The notes below the pieces were generated by a model. It did no database searches. It had not been told where the DNA came from and saw only the letters and a list, made by a program, of their open reading frames with translations. From Ignisphaera sp. (GTDB lineage Archaea; Thermoproteota; Thermoprotei_A; Sulfolobales; Ignisphaeraceae), in assembly GCA_038735125.1 (NCBI GenBank), contig JAVYNU010000003.1, positions 1-64,000 on the forward strand: DNA of 64,000 bases, given 5' to 3'. Below are positions 34,048 to 44,145 of the stretch, piece after piece. Made by a program: the position numbers and the translations under genes. Numbering within the stretch: the first letter of the stretch is position 1; the number at the start of each line of letters is the position of its first letter.

Positions 34048-35730
34048 GTGTCTATAGAATTTAAAATGATAAACAGCAAAAAACAGAAAGCATTAATAAT
34101 AATTGCTATAGTAATAGCTATAACTGTTGGTGTACTTGCATATCAAATATTTGTTCCATCATCGCCACAAAATATTTACAAGCCTACAACACAACTTACA
34201 TATGTAAATAAAGAAAAAATTGTTGTCTATGCCTATAGAGATGTTATTACTGGAATAGATCCTGGGGCTGAAGATGATACAGGTATTGTTGTTTTGGGAG
34301 TTGTTTACGAACCTCTACTCTATTACGATCCAGCTAAAAAAGAGTTTAAGCCTGCCCTTGCAGTCTCTTGGTCAAGGCTTAATGAGACAAGCTGGCTTTT
34401 TAAATTAAGGCCTAATGTGCGATTCCACGATGGTTCGCTATTCACAGCAGATGCTGTAAGATTTACTATACTAAGAAATAAGGCTCTTTATGAAGAGAAG
34501 GGTGTTGGAGCTGGCTGGATATGGGATGCTATTGAGGATGTGATAGTCTTAAATAATACAGCACTTTTATTTAAGCTCAGATATCCTGCACCTGTAGATC
34601 TTATTTCATCTGCTTCATATAGTAGCTATATATATTGTCCTAACGTGTTAAACTACTCGAAGGCAACCAACCTAATAGATGATAAAATCAGGCTATGGTT
34701 TGAGAATGGAAATGATTGTGGAACTGGTCCCTATAAAATTGTTTCTTATAAACCAGAGTCAGAGATTGTTTTGAGAAAATTTGATGAATGGTGGGGATGG
34801 AAGGAACTGAATAACCCTGCAGCGCCAGATGTTGTAATAATTAGAATAGTTGAAGAACCGGCTCAGCAGGAATCGGGACTACTTTCAGGTGACATAGATA
34901 TTACTACCGGAGTTGCCAAGAGCAGCATTCCAAATTTAATAAAATTAGGGTATGCAGTCTACAATCAGACAACTTTTCATAACTATATACTAATGTTTAA
35001 TACTAGAAGGTGGCCAACAAATATAACAGAATTTAGACTGGCCATCGCGTATGCTATTCCTTGGAACGAGATAGTTGATTTCGCTTTTCAAGGCTATGGA
35101 TTATTAGGAAGCGGTTTAGTGCCACACGGCTATCCAGGATATGTTCCTAACTTAAGATACGAATACAACTTAACTAAGGCAAAAGATGTTCTAGATAAGC
35201 TTGGGATTAAAGATGTTAAGCTGGAGATTGTTATAACAGCGGGATATGAGGAGGAAGAGAGATTTGCTTCGCTACTAAAATCATCTCTTAGCCAGCTGGA
35301 GATAACTCTAGATATTATTGAGCTTCCATGGGAACAAGTTAAGGAAAAAGGTGCTAGTGTGTGGACTAAAGCTGAAGATGCTCCACATCTAATAATAAAC
35401 GATTGGTGGCCAACTTATCCAACTCCATATGATTATTTATATATTCTTCATAGTAACGACACAATATGGAATTGGAGTGGATTTGTTAATAGTGATTATG
35501 ACTCGCTTATAGACTCTGCCTTGAGTCTTGAAGGAATAGATTTTGAGAGAGCTCTTGAAATGTATGTTCAAGCACAAAGAATAGTGTTTAATAATGTTAT
35601 TGCTGTCAATCTCTGCGATTCTGTTCAACCTTATCTCTATGATCCAAGCAAAATCAGATTGAGTGAAAATGCTTTCAATCCCTTATACATGTATGTAATA
35701 TTTTTCCAATATACGGAGGTGTTGTCATAG
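34048..35730 (+). CDS. Peptide ABC transporter substrate-binding protein (SBP family 5)
   Basis: The 560-residue protein (GTG 34048, or ATG 34066) has an N-terminal hydrophobic anchor (ALIIIAIVIAITVGVLAYQI). The family 5 fold includes VYEPLLYYDP, LAVSWSRLNETSWLFKLRP and VRFHDGSLFTADAV. Family members bind di-/oligopeptides, nickel or, in many hyperthermophiles, oligosaccharides. It is the first gene of a complete five-gene importer. The ligand is not predictable. Confidence 0.9.
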   Translation: MSIEFKMINSKKQKALIIIAIVIAITVGVLAYQIFVPSSPQNIYKPTTQLTYVNKEKIVVYAYRDVITGIDPGAEDDTGIVVLGVVYEPLLYYDPAKKEFKPALAVSWSRLNETSWLFKLRPNVRFHDGSLFTADAVRFTILRNKALYEEKGVGAGWIWDAIEDVIVLNNTALLFKLRYPAPVDLISSASYSSYIYCPNVLNYSKATNLIDDKIRLWFENGNDCGTGPYKIVSYKPESEIVLRKFDEWWGWKELNNPAAPDVVIIRIVEEPAQQESGLLSGDIDITTGVAKSSIPNLIKLGYAVYNQTTFHNYILMFNTRRWPTNITEFRLAIAYAIPWNEIVDFAFQGYGLLGSGLVPHGYPGYVPNLRYEYNLTKAKDVLDKLGIKDVKLEIVITAGYEEEERFASLLKSSLSQLEITLDIIELPWEQVKEKGASVWTKAEDAPHLIINDWWPTYPTPYDYLYILHSNDTIWNWSGFVNSDYDSLIDSALSLEGIDFERALEMYVQAQRIVFNNVIAVNLCDSVQPYLYDPSKIRLSENAFNPLYMYVIFFQYTEVLS

Positions 35731-35744
35731 ACAGGAGTTGAAGA

Positions 35745-36764
35745 ATGGCCGAATTATTTTATTACATATTGAAGAGAATTATTCTAAGTATTTTAGTTAT
35801 TCTTGGGATTATTATTGTGTCTTACATTCTTGTCTATATAGCTCCTGGAAATCCCGCTTATACATGGGTGGGCAAGCCAACAGGGCCAAAAGCGGCTGAG
35901 GCTATTAAACTTGCTGAGAAAGATCTTGGACTTGATAAACCATTTTATATACAGCTATACAACTTTATTAAAAGATTCTTTTCTTTTAGCTGGGGCATTT
36001 CAATTAGATTCAAACAGCCAGTCTCAGTCATAACTATGAGAAGCTTAGCTGCGACACTAGAACTTGTTGTATTGGCATACATCATTGCAATGCCTCTTGG
36101 GATTTTTGGAGGAGTTTATGCAGCTCTTCATAGAGATTCTATAATTGACAAAATCATATATGGTATAGCATCGATACTTGCCTCCTCACCAAGGTTCTGG
36201 ATAGCTGCTATCACCATTCTTTTGATGCAAATGCTAGGCATCAATATTTTTGGCAGGATAAGTGCAAGCTATGCTATTTCAATAAATATTTATACAGGAT
36301 CCTATATCATAGATAGCTTATTAAATGGTAGAATAGATGCATTTGTAGACGCTATCTTGAGGACTATACCACCAGCTATTCTATCATCCTTTTATCCCTT
36401 TGCACTAACTGCTAGGATTGTTCGCCACTCACTTTCAGAAGAACTTCATAAAGAATATGTTAGACAGCTGCTATCCTATGGGTTAAAGGGTGGGCATGTT
36501 GTAAAAAGGTATGCCTTGAGAGGGGTTATACCAGTACTTGCTCAAATACAGGGTATTTCATTTGCTTATAGCATTATAGATGTTGCAGCAATTGAAAATG
36601 TGTTTGGTAGGGAGGGCATAGGAGTTACATTATCAAAAGCTATTCTTGCAAATGATTATCCTCTAATCGTAGGTCTTCTAACAATAGTTTCAATATTGTT
36701 TGTCATAGCGATAACAATTGCCGATATCATCCACATAATAATAGACCCTAGAGTGAGAATATGA
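35745..36764 (+). CDS. Peptide ABC transporter permease (DppB/OppB-like)
   Basis: The 339-residue protein has about six helices and the N-terminal OppB pattern (RIILSILVILGIIIVSYILV, followed by APGNPA). The EAA-like loop is YVRQLLSYGLKGGHVVKRYA near residue 240. It begins 14 nt after the binding-protein gene and overlaps the second permease by 4 nt. It forms the transmembrane channel with DppC. Confidence 0.92.
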   Translation: MAELFYYILKRIILSILVILGIIIVSYILVYIAPGNPAYTWVGKPTGPKAAEAIKLAEKDLGLDKPFYIQLYNFIKRFFSFSWGISIRFKQPVSVITMRSLAATLELVVLAYIIAMPLGIFGGVYAALHRDSIIDKIIYGIASILASSPRFWIAAITILLMQMLGINIFGRISASYAISINIYTGSYIIDSLLNGRIDAFVDAILRTIPPAILSSFYPFALTARIVRHSLSEELHKEYVRQLLSYGLKGGHVVKRYALRGVIPVLAQIQGISFAYSIIDVAAIENVFGREGIGVTLSKAILANDYPLIVGLLTIVSILFVIAITIADIIHIIIDPRVRI

Positions 36765-37690
36765 ACAGTTTTCACAACTCTCTTCGTCTTCTTGTTTCAT
36801 ATCCTCTGCGTATTGCATCCAGAAACTCAAAATTTAGAATTGGTTTGACTATAACAGTCTCTATTGTTGCTCTAAGCATTATTGGCTTGATTGCTACTCC
36901 CTATAAAGAGGAGGGTTGGGGGATAGTGACACAAGAAGCTATGAATAGACAGGGTATGCCTCCATGCTTACCATTTTCATGCCCATCTATATATCATCCA
37001 TTTGGAACAGATGAGATGGGAAGAGACCTTCTAAGCAGGGTTCTTATAGGGACTCATATAGCACTGCTCCAAATATCCATTATACTACTAGCAAGCTTTT
37101 CCTTAGGTCTTCTTATAGGCGTTTTTACAGGTTACGGTGGATTTATCTTGGAAAGAATATTGAATTATTTGACTGAGGTATTTTTGATCATACCTTCATT
37201 TATTCTCGCTGCAGCGCTTGTAATAGTGTTTGGTAGGGGTATTACATCAGTTATTATAGCGTTAACAGCAACTTGGTGGCCATGGTACGCTAGAACAGCT
37301 TATGTGGTCATTAGAGAGCTAAGAGAACTCGAGTTTGTTAGGCTTTGTAGGGTTATGGGAGCCCCCCGAATATATATCATAATAAGACATTTGATACCTA
37401 ATACCTTTCCGATAGTATTGGTTCAAGCCATTACAGATGCGGGGTCTATACTAATAGAGATTTCATCAATAAACTTTCTAATTGGTACAGCATCTATGCA
37501 ATCTATAGATTTACCTGACTGGGGAATGATAATAGGTTTTGGCCTCAGATACCTTAGAACTTATTGGTGGATAGTAGTTTATCCAGGCGTCTTTCTACTA
37601 GTTACAACCCTGGGTTTAGTTCTACTTGGTGATGGTCTCAACGAGTTTCTCAGCCCCATTATAAGGAGGAGATGGAAGCCATGGATATGA
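36761..37690 (+). CDS. Peptide ABC transporter permease (DppC/OppC-like)
   Basis: The 309-residue second permease has HPFGTDEMGRDLLSRVLIGT, the OppC signature segment, near residues 85-104. The EAA loop FVRLCRVMGAPRIYIIIRHL follows. It has about six helices. It overlaps DppB by 4 nt and the first ATPase gene by 19 nt. Confidence 0.92.
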   Translation: MNSFHNSLRLLVSYPLRIASRNSKFRIGLTITVSIVALSIIGLIATPYKEEGWGIVTQEAMNRQGMPPCLPFSCPSIYHPFGTDEMGRDLLSRVLIGTHIALLQISIILLASFSLGLLIGVFTGYGGFILERILNYLTEVFLIIPSFILAAALVIVFGRGITSVIIALTATWWPWYARTAYVVIRELRELEFVRLCRVMGAPRIYIIIRHLIPNTFPIVLVQAITDAGSILIEISSINFLIGTASMQSIDLPDWGMIIGFGLRYLRTYWWIVVYPGVFLLVTTLGLVLLGDGLNEFLSPIIRRRWKPWI

Positions 37691-38637
37691 ATAACAAGTT
37701 TATTATAATGGCGAAGAATTTGGAAATAGGTTATGAGACTGATGATGGTATTATCTGGGCTGTTAGGGGGGTATCCTTTAGCGTTACTGAGAAAACATCT
37801 TTTTGCCTAGTTGGTGAAAGCGGCTCGGGAAAGTCATCTATCGGAAATGCTATTTCAGGGCTTCTTCCACCATATTCTATAACAAAAGGTGTTCTTATCA
37901 TTGATAATAAGTATGTGGTGGATGGCGATAAAACCGACTTTAGATCCATTAGAGGCGCCGTTGTTAGAATACCACAAAATCCATCAGCTGCTCTCAGCCC
38001 ATATGCTAAAATATCTGATGTATTCATGGACATTATTAGAAACGTTTTTGGCAGGATAAACAGAGAGCGTGGCATAGAAATCATGAAAAGATATCTACAG
38101 ATGGTTAACCTCTCTGAAGACGTTCTCAATATGTATCCCTATCAACTATCTGGAGGTATGGCCCAGAGACTTGCCATTGCAATGTCCCTTTCCATTAATC
38201 CTAGAATCATTGTGGCTGATGAGCCGACAAGCAACTTGGATGCATACCTACGTGGAGCAATAGGAAACATACTAAAAGAGCTTGTAAATAAGGGTATTAC
38301 ACTCATTGTGATAACACATGACATTTTATTTGCTTCTCACGTCTGCAAGTATATTGCTGTTATGTATAGAGGCAAGATTGTTGAAATTGGTAGAGTAGAT
38401 GAGATTCTATCAAATCCCATTCATCCATATACCATAGAACTTATAGAAGCTGCAACACTGCAGAGGGGTAGCGAATCAAAGAAGATCTCTACAATTGTAT
38501 CTTATTCCAGTAGGGGGTGTACATATCTCAATAGATGTCCCTTTGCCTTTAGCAAGTGTAATGAGGAGCCAAAAATGGTATTTACCAAGAATGATCATGG
38601 TGTTGCATGTTGGAAGGTAGAGAGATTATACGCGTAG
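37672..38637 (+). CDS. Peptide ABC transporter ATP-binding protein (DppD/OppD-like)
   Basis: The 321-residue ATPase has Walker A GESGSGKSS, signature LSGGMAQRLAIAMS and Walker B VADEPTSNLDA. The Opp/Dpp C-terminal cysteine motif (CTYLNRCPFAFSKC) may hold an iron-sulfur cluster. It overlaps both neighbours, as expected for a tightly coupled operon. Confidence 0.93.
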   Translation: MEAMDMNNKFIIMAKNLEIGYETDDGIIWAVRGVSFSVTEKTSFCLVGESGSGKSSIGNAISGLLPPYSITKGVLIIDNKYVVDGDKTDFRSIRGAVVRIPQNPSAALSPYAKISDVFMDIIRNVFGRINRERGIEIMKRYLQMVNLSEDVLNMYPYQLSGGMAQRLAIAMSLSINPRIIVADEPTSNLDAYLRGAIGNILKELVNKGITLIVITHDILFASHVCKYIAVMYRGKIVEIGRVDEILSNPIHPYTIELIEAATLQRGSESKKISTIVSYSSRGCTYLNRCPFAFSKCNEEPKMVFTKNDHGVACWKVERLYA

Positions 38638-39545
38638 AAGATTTGTGGATATCATATGAGAAGAACCTCTTTGGCGTTTTAAGAAAAACAAGACATATTG
38701 TTGTTAAGGGTATTTCGTTTAGTGTTAATTGGAATGAGTCCTTTGGATTAATTGGAGCTAGCGGCTCTGGAAAAACAACTATATTAAAGGCCTTTCTAGG
38801 ATTGGTAAGGCCATTTAAAGGAGAGATCTATCTTGAAGGTGAAAAACTATATTACGATGGAAAAATAAATGTTGATATGCTTAGAAAAATTGGTTTTGTT
38901 CCACAAGATCCCTTCTCATCTGTCGATCCACGAATGAAAATAATGGATATAATTGGTGAGCCTCTTAGGATAAGAGGGTTGCCTAAAAAGGTTGTTCAAC
39001 AAGCTGTTGAAAATGTACTTGAATTGGTTAAATTAGATAATCAAATTATTAACAAATATCCTCACCAGCTCAGTGGAGGAATGTTACAAAGAGTTGCTAT
39101 AGCAAGGGCATTAATAACAAAACCAAAGATAATGCTATTAGATGAACCAACATCTCATTTAGATGTAGTTACACAATTTGAAATACTGGCACTTTTAAAG
39201 GATCTAAAGGAAATGTTTGGATATTCCTATATAATGGTATCCCACGATTTAAATGTTATTTCATATATTTCCAATAGAATAGGTGTTTTATTGAATGGCT
39301 TTCTCATCGAAGAGGGCCCAACCAAAAATATTATTGAGAAACCTTTACATCCCTACACAAAAATACTTGTTGAAAGCTCTAAATTTAAAACCATAGCAGA
39401 GCCTGTATACTCTACCATTGGATGTCCTATACATCCGATATGTCCATGGGCAAAAGATATCTGCAAAAAGTATATGCCGCCACCTACAACATTTAATGAA
39501 TCAATTGTTCGATGCTGGCATTACCTTGACTATGTACAGAGGTAG
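38607..39545 (+). CDS. Peptide ABC transporter ATP-binding protein (DppF/OppF-like)
   Basis: The 312-residue ATPase has Walker A GASGSGKTT, signature LSGGMLQRVAIARA and Walker B LLDEPTSHLD. The C-terminal cysteine motif (CPIHPICPWAKDIC) is the Opp/Dpp type. It overlaps DppD by 31 nt and is the last gene of the importer operon; with DppD it forms the heterodimeric motor. Confidence 0.93.
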   Translation: MLEGREIIRVEDLWISYEKNLFGVLRKTRHIVVKGISFSVNWNESFGLIGASGSGKTTILKAFLGLVRPFKGEIYLEGEKLYYDGKINVDMLRKIGFVPQDPFSSVDPRMKIMDIIGEPLRIRGLPKKVVQQAVENVLELVKLDNQIINKYPHQLSGGMLQRVAIARALITKPKIMLLDEPTSHLDVVTQFEILALLKDLKEMFGYSYIMVSHDLNVISYISNRIGVLLNGFLIEEGPTKNIIEKPLHPYTKILVESSKFKTIAEPVYSTIGCPIHPICPWAKDICKKYMPPPTTFNESIVRCWHYLDYVQR

Positions 39546-39616
39546 CTATATATCTGTGCCTAGCATTTATTAATTAGATAACGAAGAAGTAGAAAATAGT
39601 GTAAAGGGATATCACA

Positions 39617-40399
39617 TTGAGTGGTAAGGGAGCTCTTTCATCATCGAGAAGGTGGCTGAGCAGTGAAAGAATTGCTTTAAGGGTTCTCGAGGAACTGGGA
39701 TTTAGAATACTGGAAACAAGGAAAAAAGTTTTAGTAAATGGCATTGAAGTTGGAGAGATTGATGCCATAGTAGAGGATTCTAATGGTAACAAATGGGGTG
39801 TTGAGATAAAGGCTGGTAGAATCGATGTTACTGGAATCAGGCAAGTATATGTGAATTCCATTATTGAAACTGTTAAACCCATGGTTGTGTGCAAAGGTTT
39901 TGCCGATGATGCTGCAAAAGAACTTGCTGAAAAATTGGGGGTCAAAGTTGTAGAGTTGTCGGATGTATTTTTAGTTGATAGCGAAGAGCTGGAAACAATT
40001 GTTAGAGAGGTTATTGAGAACACTTTTGCAGATTTCCTAGAGCTGTTCTTCACAATGCCTGTAAACATTAAGCAAGAGTGGCTCGAGATTTTAAAAGCTA
40101 TTGCAAATTCCCAGACAATTGACGAAGCATGTGAGAAGCTGGGTATCGACGTAAATACTCTTGCTAGACGGTTGGATGAGATGAGAGGGGCTGGTGTAAT
40201 ACCCAAGTGGGCTAAGAAATTTGCATCAATAAAAAGAATTGCCCAAATGATTGTTCATAGACAAATCATGGTTCATACAATTGAAGAAAGTCGCAAAATT
40301 ATCGAGATATTAAAAAATCTGAATACACAATTATATCAGTTAAGCCAGCTGTTGTCTTCTATTCAAAAGAATTTGAAGAACATTGAAGAGAAACAGTGA
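39617..40399 (+). CDS. PD-(D/E)XK nuclease-like protein with HTH and coiled coil
   Basis: The 260-residue protein starts at TTG 39617. Residues 15-110 look like a restriction-endonuclease-like core: GEIDAIVED then KWGVEIKAGRID gives the D...ExK pattern of PD-(D/E)XK nucleases. A helix-turn-helix-like segment follows (TIDEACEKLGIDVNTLARRL, about residues 173-192). The C-terminus ends in a coiled coil (about residues 225-258, Leu/Ile heptads). Similar crenarchaeal proteins are often labelled RecB-like. It stands alone between an importer and the aspartate-family operon. DNA cleavage activity is unproven. Confidence 0.7.
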   Translation: MSGKGALSSSRRWLSSERIALRVLEELGFRILETRKKVLVNGIEVGEIDAIVEDSNGNKWGVEIKAGRIDVTGIRQVYVNSIIETVKPMVVCKGFADDAAKELAEKLGVKVVELSDVFLVDSEELETIVREVIENTFADFLELFFTMPVNIKQEWLEILKAIANSQTIDEACEKLGIDVNTLARRLDEMRGAGVIPKWAKKFASIKRIAQMIVHRQIMVHTIEESRKIIEILKNLNTQLYQLSQLLSSIQKNLKNIEEKQ

Positions 40400-40411
40400 T
40401 GCATTCATTAT

Positions 40412-41476
40412 TTATGCATATCCCTTCCTCACTAAAAGCTCTGCTATTAGAACACCGTTGCCTGCTGCTCCCCTAATCGTGTTGTGACCGACAGCAACAT
40501 ATTTTATCCCATTTAATACTCTATCCTCTCTTATTCTACCAACAACAACACTCATACCATTTCCCTCCATTCTATCCAGTCTTGGCTGTGGCCTATCAAT
40601 TTCTTTTCGCACAACAATTGGTTTCGAAGGTGCTATTGGAAGATCTAGCCCACGAATCTTATTTCCCCTAAATTCTTCTAAAGCCTTTACCACTTCATCT
40701 ACAGCTACTTTTCTATCCAATTCAACAAATACTGCCTCTGTATGACCATCTAGAACCATTACTCTGTGGCAACTAGCTGTAACCGCCACATCATTGTTAA
40801 ACTCTATAGCGCCACCTTTTACGGATCCCAAAATCTTTTTGGATTCCTTTTCAACTTTCTCTTCTTCACCTTCTATATAAGGAATTAAATTATCTAAAAT
40901 GAACATAGATGGTACTCCTGTCAAGCCAGCACCAGAGAGAGCTTGCATTGTTGATACCACAACTCTTCTAACACCAAAATCATCTAGTAATGGCTTGAGT
41001 GTTAGTGTGAGTATTGCTGTGGTGCAGTTTGGCACTTTTACTATTGCTCCGCTCCATCCCCTAATCCTTTTCTGACTTTCTATAACCTCAATGTGGTCAG
41101 CATTGACCTCTGGATTCAGAAGTGGAATATCCGGCTCAAGCCTCATCGAACTTGCATTAGATACCACGACAATTCCTTTTTTAGCTATTTGTGGTTCTAA
41201 ATCCTTTGCAACATCAGCTGGAAGTGCTGTAAAAACAATGTCTATCTTCTCTTTGCTTAGCATCTCTATGTCGATAGAGTGCAATTGTAATTCGTATGAT
41301 ATCTTTGGCATAGGCTTTTCTAAGGCCCAATGAACAGAGTCCGCATATTTCTTACCTGCGCTTCTCTCTGAAGCCATTAAGAGCTCTAGGTCAAACCACG
41401 GATGCTCAGCTAGCAATTGAACAAATCTTTGCCCAACGATACCTGTAGCTCCTAAAACAGCTACTCTCCTTTTCAT
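40412..41476 (-). CDS. asd: Aspartate-semialdehyde dehydrogenase
   Basis: The 354-residue enzyme reduces aspartyl phosphate to the semialdehyde. The NADP motif GATGIVGQRFVQLL is at residues 9-22, the catalytic cysteine in VKVPNCTTAILT and the substrate-binding His in ASCHRVMVLDGH. Length and sequence fit the archaeal/fungal type. It overlaps lysC by 4 nt and is the last gene of hom-lysC-asd. Because lysine is likely made by the aminoadipate route here, this branch would serve threonine and methionine. Confidence 0.95.
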   Translation of the reverse strand: MKRRVAVLGATGIVGQRFVQLLAEHPWFDLELLMASERSAGKKYADSVHWALEKPMPKISYELQLHSIDIEMLSKEKIDIVFTALPADVAKDLEPQIAKKGIVVVSNASSMRLEPDIPLLNPEVNADHIEVIESQKRIRGWSGAIVKVPNCTTAILTLTLKPLLDDFGVRRVVVSTMQALSGAGLTGVPSMFILDNLIPYIEGEEEKVEKESKKILGSVKGGAIEFNNDVAVTASCHRVMVLDGHTEAVFVELDRKVAVDEVVKALEEFRGNKIRGLDLPIAPSKPIVVRKEIDRPQPRLDRMEGNGMSVVVGRIREDRVLNGIKYVAVGHNTIRGAAGNGVLIAELLVRKGYA

Positions 41477-42612
41477 GATCCAACCCCCTCGAAAATACTT
41501 TTATGGAGCTCTCTTAAAATTTTTAGTTCCTCAGTTTTTTGCACATATACCAATATAGATGGTCTGTAATAGTATGACTGTATGCCAAGAATGTTAAAGT
41601 CTTTTTCATAGAGTATATCGATAATCATTTTCAAAAACTTTGTATTTCCAACACCTTCACCAATAATAGCTATATATGGTATATCACCAGACGTCTTACA
41701 CATAGCCAACTTGGGTCCTGCTAGGTCCGCAGACAATTCTCGTTGAATTCTCGTTCCAAATGTTCTCCAACTTCCTATGAAAACCGTTGAACCATAAAAC
41801 TTTTCAAGAGGTTCAAAGGCCTTTGGATTAATTCTTTTCGCTCCATGCAAAGCCGCCTCCATGGCCTCTCTATAACTCATTACCTTAACTATTCTAGCAG
41901 ATGGTATAAGTGCTGGATCAGCAGTCATAATACCATCAACCTCTGTGACCAAGTAAACATCATCTATACCTAGAAGAGATGCAATTGCAGTTGCTGTATA
42001 ATCTGACCCTCCTCTGCCTAGGGTGGTTATAACGCCATCTTCGGTAGCGCCTATAAAGCCCTCTATAACAGGGATTGCCGATGTTTCTAATATGGAGTTA
42101 ATTATTTTCTCTAAATTGTTCGCAGTAGCAACATAATCTATAGATGCATCACCATGAATATTATTTGTCATTATAAGTTCCCTAGCATTTAGCTCCACTG
42201 CCCTAAGATTAGCATTCTCAAGCGCCTCTACCATAAGTATTTTGCTGATTCTCTCACCAAAAGAGATGATAAGGTCTTGTAAAGCAGCATCGAAACTCCC
42301 AGATATGGTATTAGCTACTCTTCGCAAATGTTCAAGCTCCTCATAAACACGTCTAGACAATTTGGGAGATGCAAATTCATTTGCGATAGACATATATTTT
42401 TCGACAACAGCCTCTAGATGCGTCTTAGAGCCTTTCGCAACCTCTATTAGAAGATCTGTAACCCCTTTAGCTGCACTAACAACAACTATGGGTAGTCTAT
42501 CTCTTTCAACAAATATCTTTTTAATGTTTTCAGCTGCCTCTATGTATGACTTTCCATCCCTAAGTAGCGACCCACCGACTTTAACAACACATAAATTTCT
42601 TCTCTCTTTCAT
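41473..42612 (-). CDS. lysC: Aspartate kinase
   Basis: The 379-residue enzyme phosphorylates aspartate. The N-terminal VKVGGSLLRDG, the central TTLGRGGSDYTATAIA and VDGIMTADP motifs are all present. A single ACT-like domain at the C-terminus (about residues 310-375) makes it shorter than the usual 450-residue enzyme with two ACT domains, so allosteric control may differ. It overlaps hom and asd by 4 nt on each side. Confidence 0.93.
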   Translation of the reverse strand: MKERRNLCVVKVGGSLLRDGKSYIEAAENIKKIFVERDRLPIVVVSAAKGVTDLLIEVAKGSKTHLEAVVEKYMSIANEFASPKLSRRVYEELEHLRRVANTISGSFDAALQDLIISFGERISKILMVEALENANLRAVELNARELIMTNNIHGDASIDYVATANNLEKIINSILETSAIPVIEGFIGATEDGVITTLGRGGSDYTATAIASLLGIDDVYLVTEVDGIMTADPALIPSARIVKVMSYREAMEAALHGAKRINPKAFEPLEKFYGSTVFIGSWRTFGTRIQRELSADLAGPKLAMCKTSGDIPYIAIIGEGVGNTKFLKMIIDILYEKDFNILGIQSYYYRPSILVYVQKTEELKILRELHKSIFEGVGS

Positions 42613-43643
42613 TTGTTAATCACCTTCTCTAACACTATTGATAATACATCGTCGAAAACAGAATGCGCTGTTTCAATCCTTCCCCCACCTCTACCAACAA
42701 AAAACAACTCCGTGGCATCTGTTTTCACCCTTACAGCATTTAGAACTCCACCAACTTGAGCTAAAATATTGTCTCGAGATAACCGCACAATTCTTACAGA
42801 CGCCACTTTATTTTGCGTATCAAGCAATGCAATATACTTTATGACTTGCCCTTGTCTAACAGCATCCAATACATCTTTTAATGTAACCTTTGACAAGCTT
42901 TCCCTATACACACTATTCATGTCAACTGGCTTACCTATGATATGGGAGATTATACATAGCTTTGCAGCAGCATCAAATCCTTCAATATCTAATGTTGGAT
43001 CTGCCTCAGCTACACCTATTGCTTGCGCCTTTTTGAGAGCCTGTTCAAAGTCTACTAGATTTTCATGCATTTCTGTTAATATGTAATTTGTTGTTGCATT
43101 GAGTATTCCCTCAACTCTTTCAATATCATGGCTCTTCATACTGCTTAACATTTCTAAGAAAGGTGTTCCACCCAAAACCGTTGCTCTAAACCTTACTGAT
43201 AATCCTCTAGACCTAGCCTCGCTAATAATTTCGTTATAGTGAAGTACAAGGGGTGCTTTATTTGCTGTTACAACATGAACATTGTTTCTCAATGCAAACA
43301 ATATGTTTGAATAGCCAGGTTCTCCAGTGAGATAATTTGAGGGGGTTAGCTCAACATGTATGTGCGGCTCTGTCTCCCTATAGATCTCTTCAATATCCAC
43401 TCCCTGTCTGCCATAAGGAGAGAACATATGGAGACTAGATCTTGGTAGTTCACTCATTTTAAGTAGCTCATATTCATCAAACCCCTCTTTCTTTATTGCA
43501 ACACCTTTCGAGTCACCAACGGCTACAATATTTATGTTGACTCCATATTTTTCGGCAATCACCTTCTTCTTTAAAGACACTGTTTTAACGAAGGCTCTTC
43601 CTACATTACCAAAACCCATAACAACAATATTTACATTCTTCAT
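42609..43643 (-). CDS. hom: Homoserine dehydrogenase
   Basis: The 344-residue enzyme reduces aspartate semialdehyde to homoserine. It shows the NAD(P) motif GFGNVGRAFV (residues 11-20), TANKAPLVLHY, and the catalytic region NATTNYIL followed by EADPTLDIEGFDAAAKL. There is no C-terminal ACT domain, as in many archaeal forms. It is the first gene of the operon. The 500-nt region upstream lacks a convincing gene. Confidence 0.95.
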   Translation of the reverse strand: MKNVNIVVMGFGNVGRAFVKTVSLKKKVIAEKYGVNINIVAVGDSKGVAIKKEGFDEYELLKMSELPRSSLHMFSPYGRQGVDIEEIYRETEPHIHVELTPSNYLTGEPGYSNILFALRNNVHVVTANKAPLVLHYNEIISEARSRGLSVRFRATVLGGTPFLEMLSSMKSHDIERVEGILNATTNYILTEMHENLVDFEQALKKAQAIGVAEADPTLDIEGFDAAAKLCIISHIIGKPVDMNSVYRESLSKVTLKDVLDAVRQGQVIKYIALLDTQNKVASVRIVRLSRDNILAQVGGVLNAVRVKTDATELFFVGRGGGRIETAHSVFDDVLSIVLEKVINK

Positions 43644-44145
43644 AGTCCCACCCCTACTAACCCCCTATTTTAAATATCAATAAAAGAAAGGAAGATGCGC
43701 CCCCAATTCGTAGATACAGTACCTTTCCTAAACATAATGAGTTTTTTACTAATGGTCTTAATGATGACACCCTGGCCCACCTCCGCACATCATTTTTTAT
43801 TAACACTACTTTTTTGATTTTCTTAAACCACCAATTAAAAATACTATCAATGTATAAAGATATGTACCTACAATTTATTCTTCTAATGCAATAATCCACG
43901 AATCTTATGGATTTATTTGATGTTATCTGCTTTTTTATTAAGCCCCATTTTAAACGATGAGAGAATAAATGTGCCTTTTTATTTCTTCCCACGACCAGTC
44001 CTTTACTATTTAATTCGAAGCCCATTATTCCATGGGTTATTAACTTGTTTGGCGCATCATAACACCCTAGCATTCTTTTAAATGCCAAGCTTACCTTTTA
44101 GATCTGCTTGTACAAGTTTAAAAGCTTTATAGAAGCTGGGGTGGT
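43644..44145. other. Region upstream of hom with a doubtful ORF
   Basis: About 500 nt contain one leftward frame (43657-44088, 143 codons) that is very basic (RRWARVSSLRPL, NWWFKKIKKVVLI) and lacks the composition of neighbouring proteins. I do not call it a gene. A TATA-like CTTTTAAAC (about 44114-44124) could start a long leader or small RNA leading into hom. A decayed gene is the other reading. Confidence 0.35.

Noticed and set aside
43657..44088. 143-codon leftward ORF as a real protein
   Set aside because: Very basic, no recognisable domain and composition unlike its neighbours; treated as non-coding or decayed.
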